DNA from: Allorhizobium pseudoryzae
GTDB lineage: Bacteria; Pseudomonadota; Alphaproteobacteria; Rhizobiales; Rhizobiaceae
NCBI RefSeq assembly: GCF_011046245.1
Contig: NZ_CP049244.1
Span: 682,001 to 746,000, forward strand
Reading direction: 5' to 3'
Length of the DNA stretch: 64,000 bases
Below are positions 53,182 to 61,997 of the stretch, one piece after another (the first letter of the stretch is position 1; each line of letters begins with the position of its first letter). The notes under the pieces are model-generated. The model searched no databases and was not told where the DNA came from. It saw nothing but the letters and a program-made list of their open reading frames with translations. The position numbers and the translations under genes were made by a program.

Positions 53182-54164
53182 CGGGAAACCACCATGGCCT
53201 TGAGGAAACCGTCGGGGCGGTCTCGCGTTGCGTTCAGTGCCTCGTCCAGTTTCTCCAGCGGATAGCTGTGCGTGTAGAGGCTTGACGGATCGAGGCGACC
53301 GTCGGCGACGGCCGCCACCGCCTGCCGCATCCCTTCCATGTAAATGTCCGGATCGCGTTCATGGGCGTTGATCACATCAATGCCGCGCCAGTTCCAGAGC
53401 TGCATATTGATCTGCCGCGGCCCATCCTGGTGATAGCCGGCGACGATCAGGCGGCCGCGCTCACGCGTCAGTTCCGCCGCAAGGTCAAGCGGCCACTGTT
53501 TGCCGACGGCTTCTATCACCCGATCACAGAAACGCCCCTCCGTCAGCGACTTCACCTGTTCGATGATCCTCCAGTGATCGTCCATTTCGATGACGTGTTC
53601 TGCCCCCATGCGGGCTGCGACGTCCAAAGAAAAGGGCCGGCGCGAGATGGCAATCACACGGGCGCCGGCTTTCGCGGCAAGCTGCGTGAGCAGCGCTCCC
53701 AGAAAACCAATGCCGATAATGGCAACCGTCTGGCCAGCGTGGATGTCGGCACGGCGGAAAATGTTCATCGCGCAGCCGAGCGGCTCTCCGGGAAAGGGCT
53801 GCCCGTTCAGCGCGTCCGGCAGTTTGACGACGGCTGAGGCATCCGCAATGTCATGGCTGGCATAGGCATGGTAGCTGAGTGCCGCCACCCGGTCGCCGAT
53901 GTCGAGCCCGCTGACACCCTCGCCAATGCCATCGATGAAGCCCCAGCCTTCATGGCCAAGACCGCCCGGCTCCGTCGGGAACTCCATCCAGTCGGGGCCG
54001 GACCAGGGCGTGAGGTTGGAGGCGCAGACGCCGCAGCCTTCCAGTCTTAGTCTCACCTGCCCCGGTCCGGGCTCGGGGCGGGGAACCGCACGCATCTCGA
54101 TCTTGCCGGCGCCGACCACGACTGCCGCGCGCATGGTTGCTGTTGTCTGAGAAAGCCTGTCCAT
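53178..54164 (-). CDS. Zinc-type alcohol/polyol dehydrogenase (MDR family)
   Basis: A 328-residue medium-chain dehydrogenase. Catalytic zinc ligands are in GCGVCASNL (Cys) and GHEGWG (His-Glu). The four-Cys structural-zinc lobe is absent. The cofactor loop is GIGFLGALLTQLA with AISRRP after the second strand, consistent with NADP. It is coupled to the Gfo/Idh gene by a 4-nt overlap, and this two-gene unit faces the epimerase cluster. Substrate unknown; a sugar or polyol is likely. A second start at Met11 (MRAAVVVGAG) is possible. Confidence 0.86.
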   Translation of the reverse strand: MDRLSQTTATMRAAVVVGAGKIEMRAVPRPEPGPGQVRLRLEGCGVCASNLTPWSGPDWMEFPTEPGGLGHEGWGFIDGIGEGVSGLDIGDRVAALSYHAYASHDIADASAVVKLPDALNGQPFPGEPLGCAMNIFRRADIHAGQTVAIIGIGFLGALLTQLAAKAGARVIAISRRPFSLDVAARMGAEHVIEMDDHWRIIEQVKSLTEGRFCDRVIEAVGKQWPLDLAAELTRERGRLIVAGYHQDGPRQINMQLWNWRGIDVINAHERDPDIYMEGMRQAVAAVADGRLDPSSLYTHSYPLEKLDEALNATRDRPDGFLKAMVVSR

Positions 54165-54272
54165 CCCTGTCTCTTCGTCTCCATTTTCCGGTCCCCGACC
54201 CTGCCGCGAGCTGACGGCACGCGGGTTTGCGGGATGGCTAACAGAGAAGGAGCGGCAGAGTTCCTGAAGAAG

Positions 54273-54291
54273 ATGACACTGTTGATGTCAT
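54273..54291. promoter_or_regulatory. Inverted repeat between the dehydrogenase pair and the glycan cluster
   Basis: ATGACA-N7-TGTCAT (spacer CTGTTGA), perfect 6-bp arms, in the 263-bp divergent gap 54165-54427. It is the only clear symmetrical element there and could coordinate both directions. Confidence 0.4.
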
Positions 54292-54427
54292 TGCCGGAGA
54301 AGGGCGAGGCCCGTCGGCCCTACCCCTTTCGTACATCACGCGAAATTCCGGCTGGAACTATTGCTGCTGCTGCTTGTTCGCCGACCGAACGCTTCATCAT
54401 CAACCCTCTCATGGTCAGGCAGAACTC

Positions 54428-55537
54428 GTGTCTCAGAAGGTACTCATTACAGGCGGTTGCGGTTTCATCGGCCGCTACGTTACGCAAGAACTCCTCTCCT
54501 GCGGCTATCAGGTCCGCATCCTCGACGCGCTGATCGATCAGGTGCATGGCGATGCCGGCCCAACGATCCCGGACGGTGTCGAGTTCATCCAGGGCGATGT
54601 CTGCGACAAGGCAAAGGTAGGGGAGGCCCTGAAGGGTGTCGAATCCGTGCTGCATCTTGCCGCCGAAGTGGGTGTCGGCCAGTCGATGTATGAAATCGCC
54701 CGGTATGTTGGAGGAAACGATCTCGGCACGGCCGTTCTCTTGGAAGCGATGATCGGCCTGCCGATCAAGCGCATCGTCGTTGCCTCTTCCATGAGCGTCT
54801 ACGGCGAAGGGCTTTATACTGGCGCGGATGGCCGTCGTTTTGGCCAGGTACGGCGCAAGGCCGCCCAGATCAAGGCCGGCGAATGGGAGGCGAAAGGCCC
54901 GAGCGGCGAAACGCTGACGCCCGCACCGACTGACGAGGAAAAGCCGGTCGATCTCGCCTCCATCTACGCCCTGACCAAGTACATGCAGGAGCGCGCCGTC
55001 CTCATTTACGGCGAGGCCTATGGCGTCGATGCGGTAGCCCTTCGCCTGTTCAACGTCTTTGGACCGGGGCAAGCCTTGTCCAATCCCTACACCGGGGTGC
55101 TCGCCAATTTTGCCTCCCGCATTGCCAATGGCCAGTCGCCGATGATCTTCGAAGATGGTCAGCAGCGGCGCGACTTCGTGCATGTGCGTGATGTGGCGCG
55201 CGCCTTCCGGCTGGCTCTCGAAAAGCCGCGCGTCAACGGTCATGTCGTCAATATCGGCAGCGGCCAGTCCTATTCCGTGGCCGAGGTTGCGAGCCTTCTC
55301 GCCGAGGCGATGGATGCGCCGCATTTGCAGCCGGAGATCCTGCACAAGGCACGATCCGGCGACATCCGCAACTGCTTCTCCGACATTTCGAAGGCGCGTG
55401 AACTTTTAGGCTTCGAACCGGAACACCGGCTGGAACAGACGCTGGGCGAGTTGGCCGCCTGGGTGCGCACCGCCGGCGCGATCGATCGCGGCGCCGAAAT
55501 GAAACGCCAGTTGGAAGAGCGGGGATTGGTATCATGA
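54428..55537 (+). CDS. NAD-dependent sugar epimerase/dehydratase, dTDP-rhamnose-4-epimerase-like
   Basis: A 369-residue extended SDR started at GTG 54428 (MSQKVLITGG). NAD loop GGCGFIGRYV, catalytic SSMSVYGEG and YALTK, and the substrate segment FGPGQALSNPYTGVL. The stretch WEAKGPSGETLTPAP aligns with the WE-CP-CG segment that in this subfamily normally holds paired cysteines; here they are Gly/Ser. It may act on a dTDP- or other NDP-hexose. First of seven genes joined by 4-nt overlaps. The ribosome site is weak. Confidence 0.85.
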   Translation: MSQKVLITGGCGFIGRYVTQELLSCGYQVRILDALIDQVHGDAGPTIPDGVEFIQGDVCDKAKVGEALKGVESVLHLAAEVGVGQSMYEIARYVGGNDLGTAVLLEAMIGLPIKRIVVASSMSVYGEGLYTGADGRRFGQVRRKAAQIKAGEWEAKGPSGETLTPAPTDEEKPVDLASIYALTKYMQERAVLIYGEAYGVDAVALRLFNVFGPGQALSNPYTGVLANFASRIANGQSPMIFEDGQQRRDFVHVRDVARAFRLALEKPRVNGHVVNIGSGQSYSVAEVASLLAEAMDAPHLQPEILHKARSGDIRNCFSDISKARELLGFEPEHRLEQTLGELAAWVRTAGAIDRGAEMKRQLEERGLVS

Positions 55538-57564
55538 ACCCATCCGCAACGTCCCTTGCCGGGCGGCCGTTCGGGTTTGTGGAATGGTTCCGCCCCGGCG
55601 AATACGAGCGCACCGAACGTCTTCTGCCGGGTATCCTGAAAAGTGGCGCAAGCTCGCTGCGCACGCATCTGTCCTGGGCAGAATATCTGGCACCGGGCGG
55701 AGAGGCCTGGTTCGACTGGCTGATCCCGAAGCTGGGCGCCGAGATCGACCTCCTGCCCTGCATCCATTACACGCCCCCCTCCCTGTCGCGTACGGGACGC
55801 GCCAATGGCGCGCCGCAGGTTCTGAAGGATTATGCGGATTTCGTCGATCACGTGCTGACCCGCTACGGCCGGCATTTCCGCCATATCGAATTGTGGAACG
55901 AACCCAACAACCTGCTCGACTGGGATTGGCGCGAGGACGCGGATTTCCAGCTGTTCTGCGAGATGGTCGGCGGGGCCGCCTACTGGGCGAAACAGCGCGG
56001 CTGGAACCCGGTTCTCGGCGGCCCCTGCCCTTTCGATCCGATGTGGCTCGACCTGATGGGCGAACGCGGTGTGCTCAGCGTCGTTGATGCCGTCGGCTTT
56101 CACGGCTTTCCCGGCACCTGGGATAGCGAGGAGGGAAGCTGGGGCGGCTGGGACATGCATCTGGGCGAAATGCGCCAGATCCTCAACCGCCACAACCCGG
56201 ATGCCGAAATCTGGATCACCGAGACCGGCTACTCCACCTGGCGCAATGATGAGATGGAGCAGGCGCGCCGTTTCATGAAGGCGCTGCAGGTGCCGGCGGA
56301 CCGCCTCTACTGGTACTCCTTCGCCGACGTGCCGCCGGATGTCGCCGTGCAGGAAGGGCTCTGGTTTGATCCGCGCCATTACCATCTCGGCGCCGTTACT
56401 CACGAAAACCAGCCGAAGCTGCTGGCCCGGCTTCTGATGGAAGGCGGCATCGAGCGGCTGCGCGACGTGACAAGGCTCGCCGCACCGCATGTCGGCACCG
56501 GCGCCGCCCCGATCGTGATTACCGGCGGCAGCGGCTTCATCGGCTCCAATCTGGCGGAGAGTTTTCTGAGCCAGGGCGAGGATGTCATCGTCCTCGACAA
56601 TCTCGGCCGGCCGGGCGTCGATCAGAACCTCGCATGGCTGACGGAAAGGCATGGAGACCGCGTCCATCCCGTGCTGGCCGATGTGCGCGACCTGCGCGGC
56701 ATCGAGGCGGCGTTCAGCGATGCTAAGGCCGTCTTTCATCTGGCGGCCCAGACCGCTGTCACCACCAGCCTGGTTTCACCGCTTGATGATTTCGAGGCCA
56801 ATGCGCGCGGCACGATCAACGTGCTGGAGTCCGTCCGCAAGGCGGGCCGCAAGGCGCCGGTGATCTTTGCCAGCACCAACAAGGTCTATGGCGCCTTGGA
56901 AGACCTGGAGATGCTGCCGATGGACGATCGCTACGTGCCGGCAGATCCGGCAGTGCGCGATTTCGGCATCGGCGAAGACCGGCCGCTCGATTTCTGCACG
57001 CCCTATGGCTGCTCCAAGGGTGTGGCCGACCAGTATGTGCTGGATTACGCCAAATCCTTCGATATCCCGACCGCCGTGCTGCGCATGAGCTGCATCTACG
57101 GGCCGCGCCAGTTCGGCACGGAGGATCAGGGCTGGGTGGCGCATTTCCTCATCCGCGCCCTGTCCGGCCAGCCGATCTCCATCTACGGCGACGGCAAGCA
57201 GGTGCGCGACATCCTGCATGTGGATGATGCAGTCGCTGCCTATCGCGCCGTGCATGCCGGCATCGGGCAGGTGCGCGGCGAGGTGTTCAACCTTGGCGGC
57301 GGGCCCCAGAATTCCGTCAGCATCCTTCTGGTGCTGCGCGAAATCGAACGGTTGACCGGGCGCCCGCTGGACATCGAGTTCGGCGACTGGCGGGCGGGCG
57401 ACCAGTTCTTCTTCGTGGCGGATACCCGCAGGCTCGAGAACCGTCTGGGTTGGCAGGCCCGTGTGCGCTGGAAGAGCGGCCTTTCCCACCTGGCAGACTG
57501 GCTGGCCGAACACCGGTTCCGGGGCGCTCATCCGATGCGCGACAGGCTGAGGGTCACCGCATGA
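55534..57564 (+). CDS. Fusion: clan-A glycoside-hydrolase-like domain + CDP-paratose-2-epimerase-like SDR
   Basis: A 676-residue two-domain protein. Residues about 10-305 form a TIM-barrel like GH39/GH-A: the acid/base Glu123 in LWNEPNN and the nucleophile-position Glu230 in ITETGYS are both present, so catalysis is possible. Residues about 327-676 are an extended SDR: loop ITGGSGFIGSNL, STNKVYG, catalytic YGCSK (Tyr491/Lys495) and MSCIYGPRQFGTEDQGWVAH, typical of CDP-paratose/tyvelose 2-epimerases. A continuous frame without a stop joins them. No signal peptide. Both ends overlap neighbours by 4 nt. Confidence 0.87.
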   Translation: MNPSATSLAGRPFGFVEWFRPGEYERTERLLPGILKSGASSLRTHLSWAEYLAPGGEAWFDWLIPKLGAEIDLLPCIHYTPPSLSRTGRANGAPQVLKDYADFVDHVLTRYGRHFRHIELWNEPNNLLDWDWREDADFQLFCEMVGGAAYWAKQRGWNPVLGGPCPFDPMWLDLMGERGVLSVVDAVGFHGFPGTWDSEEGSWGGWDMHLGEMRQILNRHNPDAEIWITETGYSTWRNDEMEQARRFMKALQVPADRLYWYSFADVPPDVAVQEGLWFDPRHYHLGAVTHENQPKLLARLLMEGGIERLRDVTRLAAPHVGTGAAPIVITGGSGFIGSNLAESFLSQGEDVIVLDNLGRPGVDQNLAWLTERHGDRVHPVLADVRDLRGIEAAFSDAKAVFHLAAQTAVTTSLVSPLDDFEANARGTINVLESVRKAGRKAPVIFASTNKVYGALEDLEMLPMDDRYVPADPAVRDFGIGEDRPLDFCTPYGCSKGVADQYVLDYAKSFDIPTAVLRMSCIYGPRQFGTEDQGWVAHFLIRALSGQPISIYGDGKQVRDILHVDDAVAAYRAVHAGIGQVRGEVFNLGGGPQNSVSILLVLREIERLTGRPLDIEFGDWRAGDQFFFVADTRRLENRLGWQARVRWKSGLSHLADWLAEHRFRGAHPMRDRLRVTA

Positions 57565-58673
57565 CACGGCTGCCTGTGCCACGACGAATCCTGATGACGG
57601 TCGATGCGGTGGGCGGAGTCTGGCGGTACGCCATGGATCTTGCCCGCGGTCTCTCGGCCGCCGGTATCACCACGGTCTTTGCCGGGTTCGGCCCCGAACC
57701 CGACGACGCCAAACGGCGGGAGGCCGAGGCACTCGGCAAACTCGTCTGGCTGACGGCACCGCTGGACTGGATGGCGCAGAGTGAACGGGATCTGTGCGAG
57801 GTCGGTCCCCAGATCGCGGCCCTTGCAGCGCGCGAAGGCGTCGATCTGCTGCATCTCAACCTTCCCTCGCAAGCCGTCGATCTTGTCGTGGAAAGGCCCG
57901 TCGTCACCGTTTCGCATTCCTGCGTCGTCACCTGGTTTTCCGCCGTCCGCGGCCATTCCGTGCCGGAGCCCTGGGCATGGCAGGAACGCGTCAACGCCGA
58001 AGGTTTGAGGCGTTCAGATGCCGTGGTCGTTCCGAGCGGCTCGCACGCCGACATGATCACCCGGTCCTATGACGTCATGCTGCAGCTTTCGGTGGTCTAC
58101 AACGCAACGCGCCTGCCGGCGGAGACCCCGCGCAAGGAACCCTTCGTGTTTGCCGCCGGGCGCTGGTGGGATGACGGCAAGAATGGCCGGGCGCTAGACG
58201 AGGCGGCGGAACATACCCATTGGCCCATTCTGATGGCAGGACCGACGCGGGGCCCGAGCGGGCAGCAGGTTGCGCTGCTGGCGGCGAAAAGCAAAGGCGA
58301 GCTGAGCCACAGCGATACGATGAACCATCTGGTCAAGGCGGCCATTTTCGTGTCGCCGTCGATCTACGAACCCTTCGGCCTTGCGGCCCTGGAAGCCGCG
58401 CGGCTGGGCGCGGCACTGGTGCTCTCCGACATTCCGACCTACCGCGAGCTCTGGCAGGACGCTGCACTGTTTGTCGATCCGCATGACCCTAGGGCCATTG
58501 CCGATGCCATCAACCGGCTCAGCCACGACAGTGCCTTGCGCCTTGCACTGTCGACCCGGTCGCAGGCTGTCTCCAGCGCCTTCACCCTGGAACGGCAAGT
58601 GAATGACATGACGCGCATCTATCAGCGCGCCCTCGCCCGCCAGTCTCTTCACGCAGTTGCGGAGTCCTCATGA
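57561..58673 (+). CDS. GT4-like glycosyltransferase
   Basis: A 370-residue GT-B transferase. N-domain opens ILMTVDAVGGVWRYAMDLAR (acceptor loop); C-domain donor site has FVSPSIYEPFGLAALEAARLG broken after Leu, containing the EX7E motif, and SDIPTYRELW. No membrane segment. The first in the run of four transferases and the most like classical GT4. The ATG at 57561 overlaps the previous stop (ATGA). Donor and acceptor unknown. Confidence 0.88.
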   Translation: MTRLPVPRRILMTVDAVGGVWRYAMDLARGLSAAGITTVFAGFGPEPDDAKRREAEALGKLVWLTAPLDWMAQSERDLCEVGPQIAALAAREGVDLLHLNLPSQAVDLVVERPVVTVSHSCVVTWFSAVRGHSVPEPWAWQERVNAEGLRRSDAVVVPSGSHADMITRSYDVMLQLSVVYNATRLPAETPRKEPFVFAAGRWWDDGKNGRALDEAAEHTHWPILMAGPTRGPSGQQVALLAAKSKGELSHSDTMNHLVKAAIFVSPSIYEPFGLAALEAARLGAALVLSDIPTYRELWQDAALFVDPHDPRAIADAINRLSHDSALRLALSTRSQAVSSAFTLERQVNDMTRIYQRALARQSLHAVAESS

Positions 58674-59794
58674 AGTTTGTGTTCTATACCCATTCCCTGG
58701 TCTCCGACTGGAACCACGGCAATGCCCATTTTCTGCGCGGCGTGATGCGGGATCTGATCCGCCGCGGCCACGAGGCTGTGGCCCTGGAACCGGTGGATGC
58801 CTGGTCGCGGCAGAACCTGGTCAAGGACCAGGGCGAGGCCCCGATCGAGGCCTTCCGCCAGACATTCCCCGATCTCTCCTCCCGCACCTATGGCGAGGAG
58901 TTCGACCACGAACAGGCGCTATCCGATGCGGATGTGGTGATCGTCCACGAATGGACCGATCCCGCTCTCGTGGAGACGATCGGCACGATCCGCCGGCGCC
59001 TTGGCTTCACGCTCGTCTTTCACGATACCCACCACCGGGCGGTTTCCTCGGAAGAGGATATCGCCGGACTGACCCTCAAGGACTACGACCTGATCCTCGC
59101 TTTTGGCGAAACGCTGCGGCAGCGCTACCTCAAGGCCGGCTGGGGATCCCAGGTCTTTACCTGGCACGAGGCGGCGGACGATACGATCTTCCGGCCTTTC
59201 CCGGAGGTGGAGAAGGATCGCGATCTCATCTGGATCGGCAATTGGGGCGACGGCGAACGATCCGCCGAACTCGCAGAATTCCTGATCGAACCGGTGAAGG
59301 AACTTCAGCTGCAGGCAACCGTTAGAGGCGTCCGTTACCCTGAGGACGCTCTCGCCCAGTTGAAGGAGGCCGGCATCGAATACGCAGGCTGGATTGCCAA
59401 TGCAGCCGCGCCCTTGGCTTTTGCCCGTCATCGCCTGACGGTGCATGTGCCGCGCCGCCCCTACGTGGAGACCCTGCCCGGCATCCCGACCATCCGCATG
59501 TTCGAAGCGCTCGCCTGCGGTATCCCCTTAATCTCCGCCCCTTGGGAAGATGTCGAACAACTATTCCGGCCGGAAGATTTCCTTTTCGTCCGCAATGGCC
59601 AGGAGATGCGGGAGGCAATGCGGGCGGTGCTCCACGACCCGGACCTTTCCAACGCGCTGACCGGCGCCGGGCTCGAAACCATCATGGCCCGCCACACCTG
59701 CCGGCACCGGGTGGACGAGCTTCTCGACATCCTCGGCAAACACGGTACCGCCCCAGTCAAACGCCAGATCACCTTTCCGGAGGCCGCAGAATGA
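58670..59794 (+). CDS. CgeB-like glycosyltransferase (first of three paralogues)
   Basis: A 374-residue soluble GT-B protein. The N-terminus FVFYTHSLVSDWNHGNAHFL and the C-terminal Glyco_trans_1_2-like donor region RMFEALACGIPLISAPWED plus FRPEDFLFVRNGQEM mark the CgeB/PF13524 group, which is known from spore-coat and EPS glycosylation. The EX7E motif is not conserved. Both ends have 4-nt overlaps. Confidence 0.83.
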   Translation: MKFVFYTHSLVSDWNHGNAHFLRGVMRDLIRRGHEAVALEPVDAWSRQNLVKDQGEAPIEAFRQTFPDLSSRTYGEEFDHEQALSDADVVIVHEWTDPALVETIGTIRRRLGFTLVFHDTHHRAVSSEEDIAGLTLKDYDLILAFGETLRQRYLKAGWGSQVFTWHEAADDTIFRPFPEVEKDRDLIWIGNWGDGERSAELAEFLIEPVKELQLQATVRGVRYPEDALAQLKEAGIEYAGWIANAAAPLAFARHRLTVHVPRRPYVETLPGIPTIRMFEALACGIPLISAPWEDVEQLFRPEDFLFVRNGQEMREAMRAVLHDPDLSNALTGAGLETIMARHTCRHRVDELLDILGKHGTAPVKRQITFPEAAE

Positions 59795-60879
59795 AGATCG
59801 CCTTTTATGGTTCCAGCCTTGTCTCCGCCTACTGGAACGGCGCAGCCACCTATTATCGCGGCTTGCTGCGGGCGCTGGCGGCGAAGGGCTACGACATCAC
59901 CTTCTACGAACCCGACGTCTACGACCGGCAGAAGAACCGCGACATCGACCCGCCGGACTGGGCTAAGGTCGTCGTCTACGACGGCACGGTGGAGGCGCTG
60001 AGGACGGTGACCCGCCAGGCTGCGGACGCCGATATCGTCGTCAAGGCGAGCGGCGTCGGCTTCGAGGACGACCTGCTGCTGACGGAGGTGCTGCGCCACG
60101 CTCGCCCGGGTGCCATGCGGATCTTCTGGGATGTCGATGCACCCGCCACGCTGGCCGAAATCCGCCGCGCACCGAGCCATGCTTTGCGCCGCGCGCTCGG
60201 CACGCTCGACATGGTGCTGACCTATGGCGGCGGCACCCCCGTCGTCTCGGCCTATAGAGCGCTCGGCGCCAAGGACTGCGTGCCGATCTACAACGCGCTC
60301 GATCCTGAGACGCATTTCCCGGTGCCGCCAGACCCGCGTTTTGTTGCCGATCTCGGTTTCCTCGGCAACCGCCTGCCGGACCGGGAAGCCCGTGTGGAGC
60401 ATTTTTTCCTGGAGCCCGCAGCCGGCGTGCCGGACCAGCGTTTTCTGCTCGGTGGCTCCGGCTGGCAGGGCAAGTCGATGTCCGGCAACGTCCGCAGCAT
60501 CGGCCACGTGCCGACGCGGGATCACAATGCTTTCAATGTGACGCCGAAGGCGGTCCTCAACATCTCGCGCGAAAGCATGGCCTCGAACGGCTTTTCGCCC
60601 GCCACGCGGGTGTTCGAAGCCGCCGGTGCCGGCGCCTGCCTGATTACCGACCATTGGGAGGGGATCGATCTTTTCCTGAAGCCGGACGAGGAAATCCTCG
60701 TTGCCCGAGACGGGCAGGACGTCGTGGAGATCATGGCCGGCCTGACACAGGCCCGCGCCGCCGAGATCGGTCGCCGGGCGCTTGCCCGCGTCACCTCCGA
60801 GCACACCTACACCCAACGCGCCGAGGATGCAGACCGCATCTTCAAACGCCACTTCGAAAGCCTTGAGGCTGCAGAATGA
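59791..60879 (+). CDS. CgeB-like glycosyltransferase (second of three paralogues)
   Basis: A 362-residue paralogue of its neighbours: IAFYGSSLVSAYWNGAATYY at the N-terminus and TRVFEAAGAGACLITDHWEG plus LKPDEEILVARDGQDV in the donor domain. The longer upstream frame is shadow. Start ATG 59791 overlaps the previous stop by 4 nt. Likely retaining or inverting mode cannot be assigned. Confidence 0.83.
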   Translation: MKIAFYGSSLVSAYWNGAATYYRGLLRALAAKGYDITFYEPDVYDRQKNRDIDPPDWAKVVVYDGTVEALRTVTRQAADADIVVKASGVGFEDDLLLTEVLRHARPGAMRIFWDVDAPATLAEIRRAPSHALRRALGTLDMVLTYGGGTPVVSAYRALGAKDCVPIYNALDPETHFPVPPDPRFVADLGFLGNRLPDREARVEHFFLEPAAGVPDQRFLLGGSGWQGKSMSGNVRSIGHVPTRDHNAFNVTPKAVLNISRESMASNGFSPATRVFEAAGAGACLITDHWEGIDLFLKPDEEILVARDGQDVVEIMAGLTQARAAEIGRRALARVTSEHTYTQRAEDADRIFKRHFESLEAAE

Positions 60880-61997
60880 CGAACAATCCGCTCAACATCG
60901 TGATCATCGGCCTGTCTCTGTCCTCCTCCTGGGGCAATGGCCACGCCACCACCTACCGGGCGCTCGTCCGCGGTCTATTTGCAGAAGGGCACGAGGTCCT
61001 GTTCCTGGAGCGGGATGTGCCCTGGTATGCCGCGAACCGCGACCTGGCAGAGCCGGATTTCTGCACGCTGGCCTATTATGACCGGATCGACGACCTGATC
61101 GGCACCTATGGCGATGCGATCCGTTACGCGGATGCCGTGATCATCGGTTCCTACGTTCCGGAAGGGGCCAAGGTGATCGACTCGGTGGCAGCATTGAACC
61201 CCAGCCGTTTCTGCTTCTACGACATCGATACACCTGTAACACTGGCAGCGCTCGCCCGCGGCGAGGACGAGTTTCTCAAGGCCAGCCAGATCGCCAGCTT
61301 CGACGCCTATTTCTCCTTCACCGGCGGCCCGATACTCACCCGTCTGGAGGAAGCCTACGGCGTGCCGCGGGCCTTGCCGCTCTATTGCGCCGTCGATGCC
61401 GACCGCTACAAACCGACCGGCGAGGCGCCCGTCTGGGATCTCGGTTATCTCGGCACCTATAGCCCGGACCGCCAGCCGACGCTGGAGCGCTTTCTCATCG
61501 AACCGGCGAGGCGGCTGCCGGATATGCGTTTCGTCGTCGCCGGCCCGCAATATCCAGAGACCATCGACTGGCCGGACAATGTGGAACGGATCGACCACCT
61601 GCCGCCGACCGAACACGCCTCGTTCTACAGCCGTCAGCGATTCACGCTGAATGTCACACGCGCCGACATGATCGCCGCCGGGTGGTCTCCCAGCGTGCGG
61701 CTGTTCGAGGCGGCCGCCTGCGGCAGCCCGATCATCAGCGACGAATGGCCGGGCCTCTCGGATCTCCTGCCGGATGGCGAGGCCATTCTGATTGCGCGGG
61801 ATACGGAGGACGTCATCGCGGCGCTGACGGATCTCGACGAGGGCCGGCGCCTTGCAATCGCCGAGGCGGCCCGCACCCGTATTCTGGAGAGCCACACCGG
61901 AGAGGCGCGTGCCAGGCAACTGGTCAGTGATCTGCAGAGCCTGGCACCGCACGGCAACGCTGCGGGCGGACGGCTGCGTCAACGAGTTTCGGCATGA
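60876..61997 (+). CDS. CgeB-like glycosyltransferase (third of three paralogues)
   Basis: A 373-residue paralogue: IVIIGLSLSSSWGNGHATTY and VRLFEAAACGSPIISDEWPG with DLLPDGEAILIARDTEDV. The three proteins share the N-terminal SLxSxWxNG(x)A pattern and the donor-domain motif, so they arose by duplication. 4-nt overlaps at both ends. Confidence 0.83.
   Translation: MTNNPLNIVIIGLSLSSSWGNGHATTYRALVRGLFAEGHEVLFLERDVPWYAANRDLAEPDFCTLAYYDRIDDLIGTYGDAIRYADAVIIGSYVPEGAKVIDSVAALNPSRFCFYDIDTPVTLAALARGEDEFLKASQIASFDAYFSFTGGPILTRLEEAYGVPRALPLYCAVDADRYKPTGEAPVWDLGYLGTYSPDRQPTLERFLIEPARRLPDMRFVVAGPQYPETIDWPDNVERIDHLPPTEHASFYSRQRFTLNVTRADMIAAGWSPSVRLFEAAACGSPIISDEWPGLSDLLPDGEAILIARDTEDVIAALTDLDEGRRLAIAEAARTRILESHTGEARARQLVSDLQSLAPHGNAAGGRLRQRVSA

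Noticed and set aside
55270..56739. 489-codon minus-strand frame over the epimerase and fusion genes
   Set aside because: No recognisable domain, and the plus-strand genes are overlap-coupled and motif-rich.
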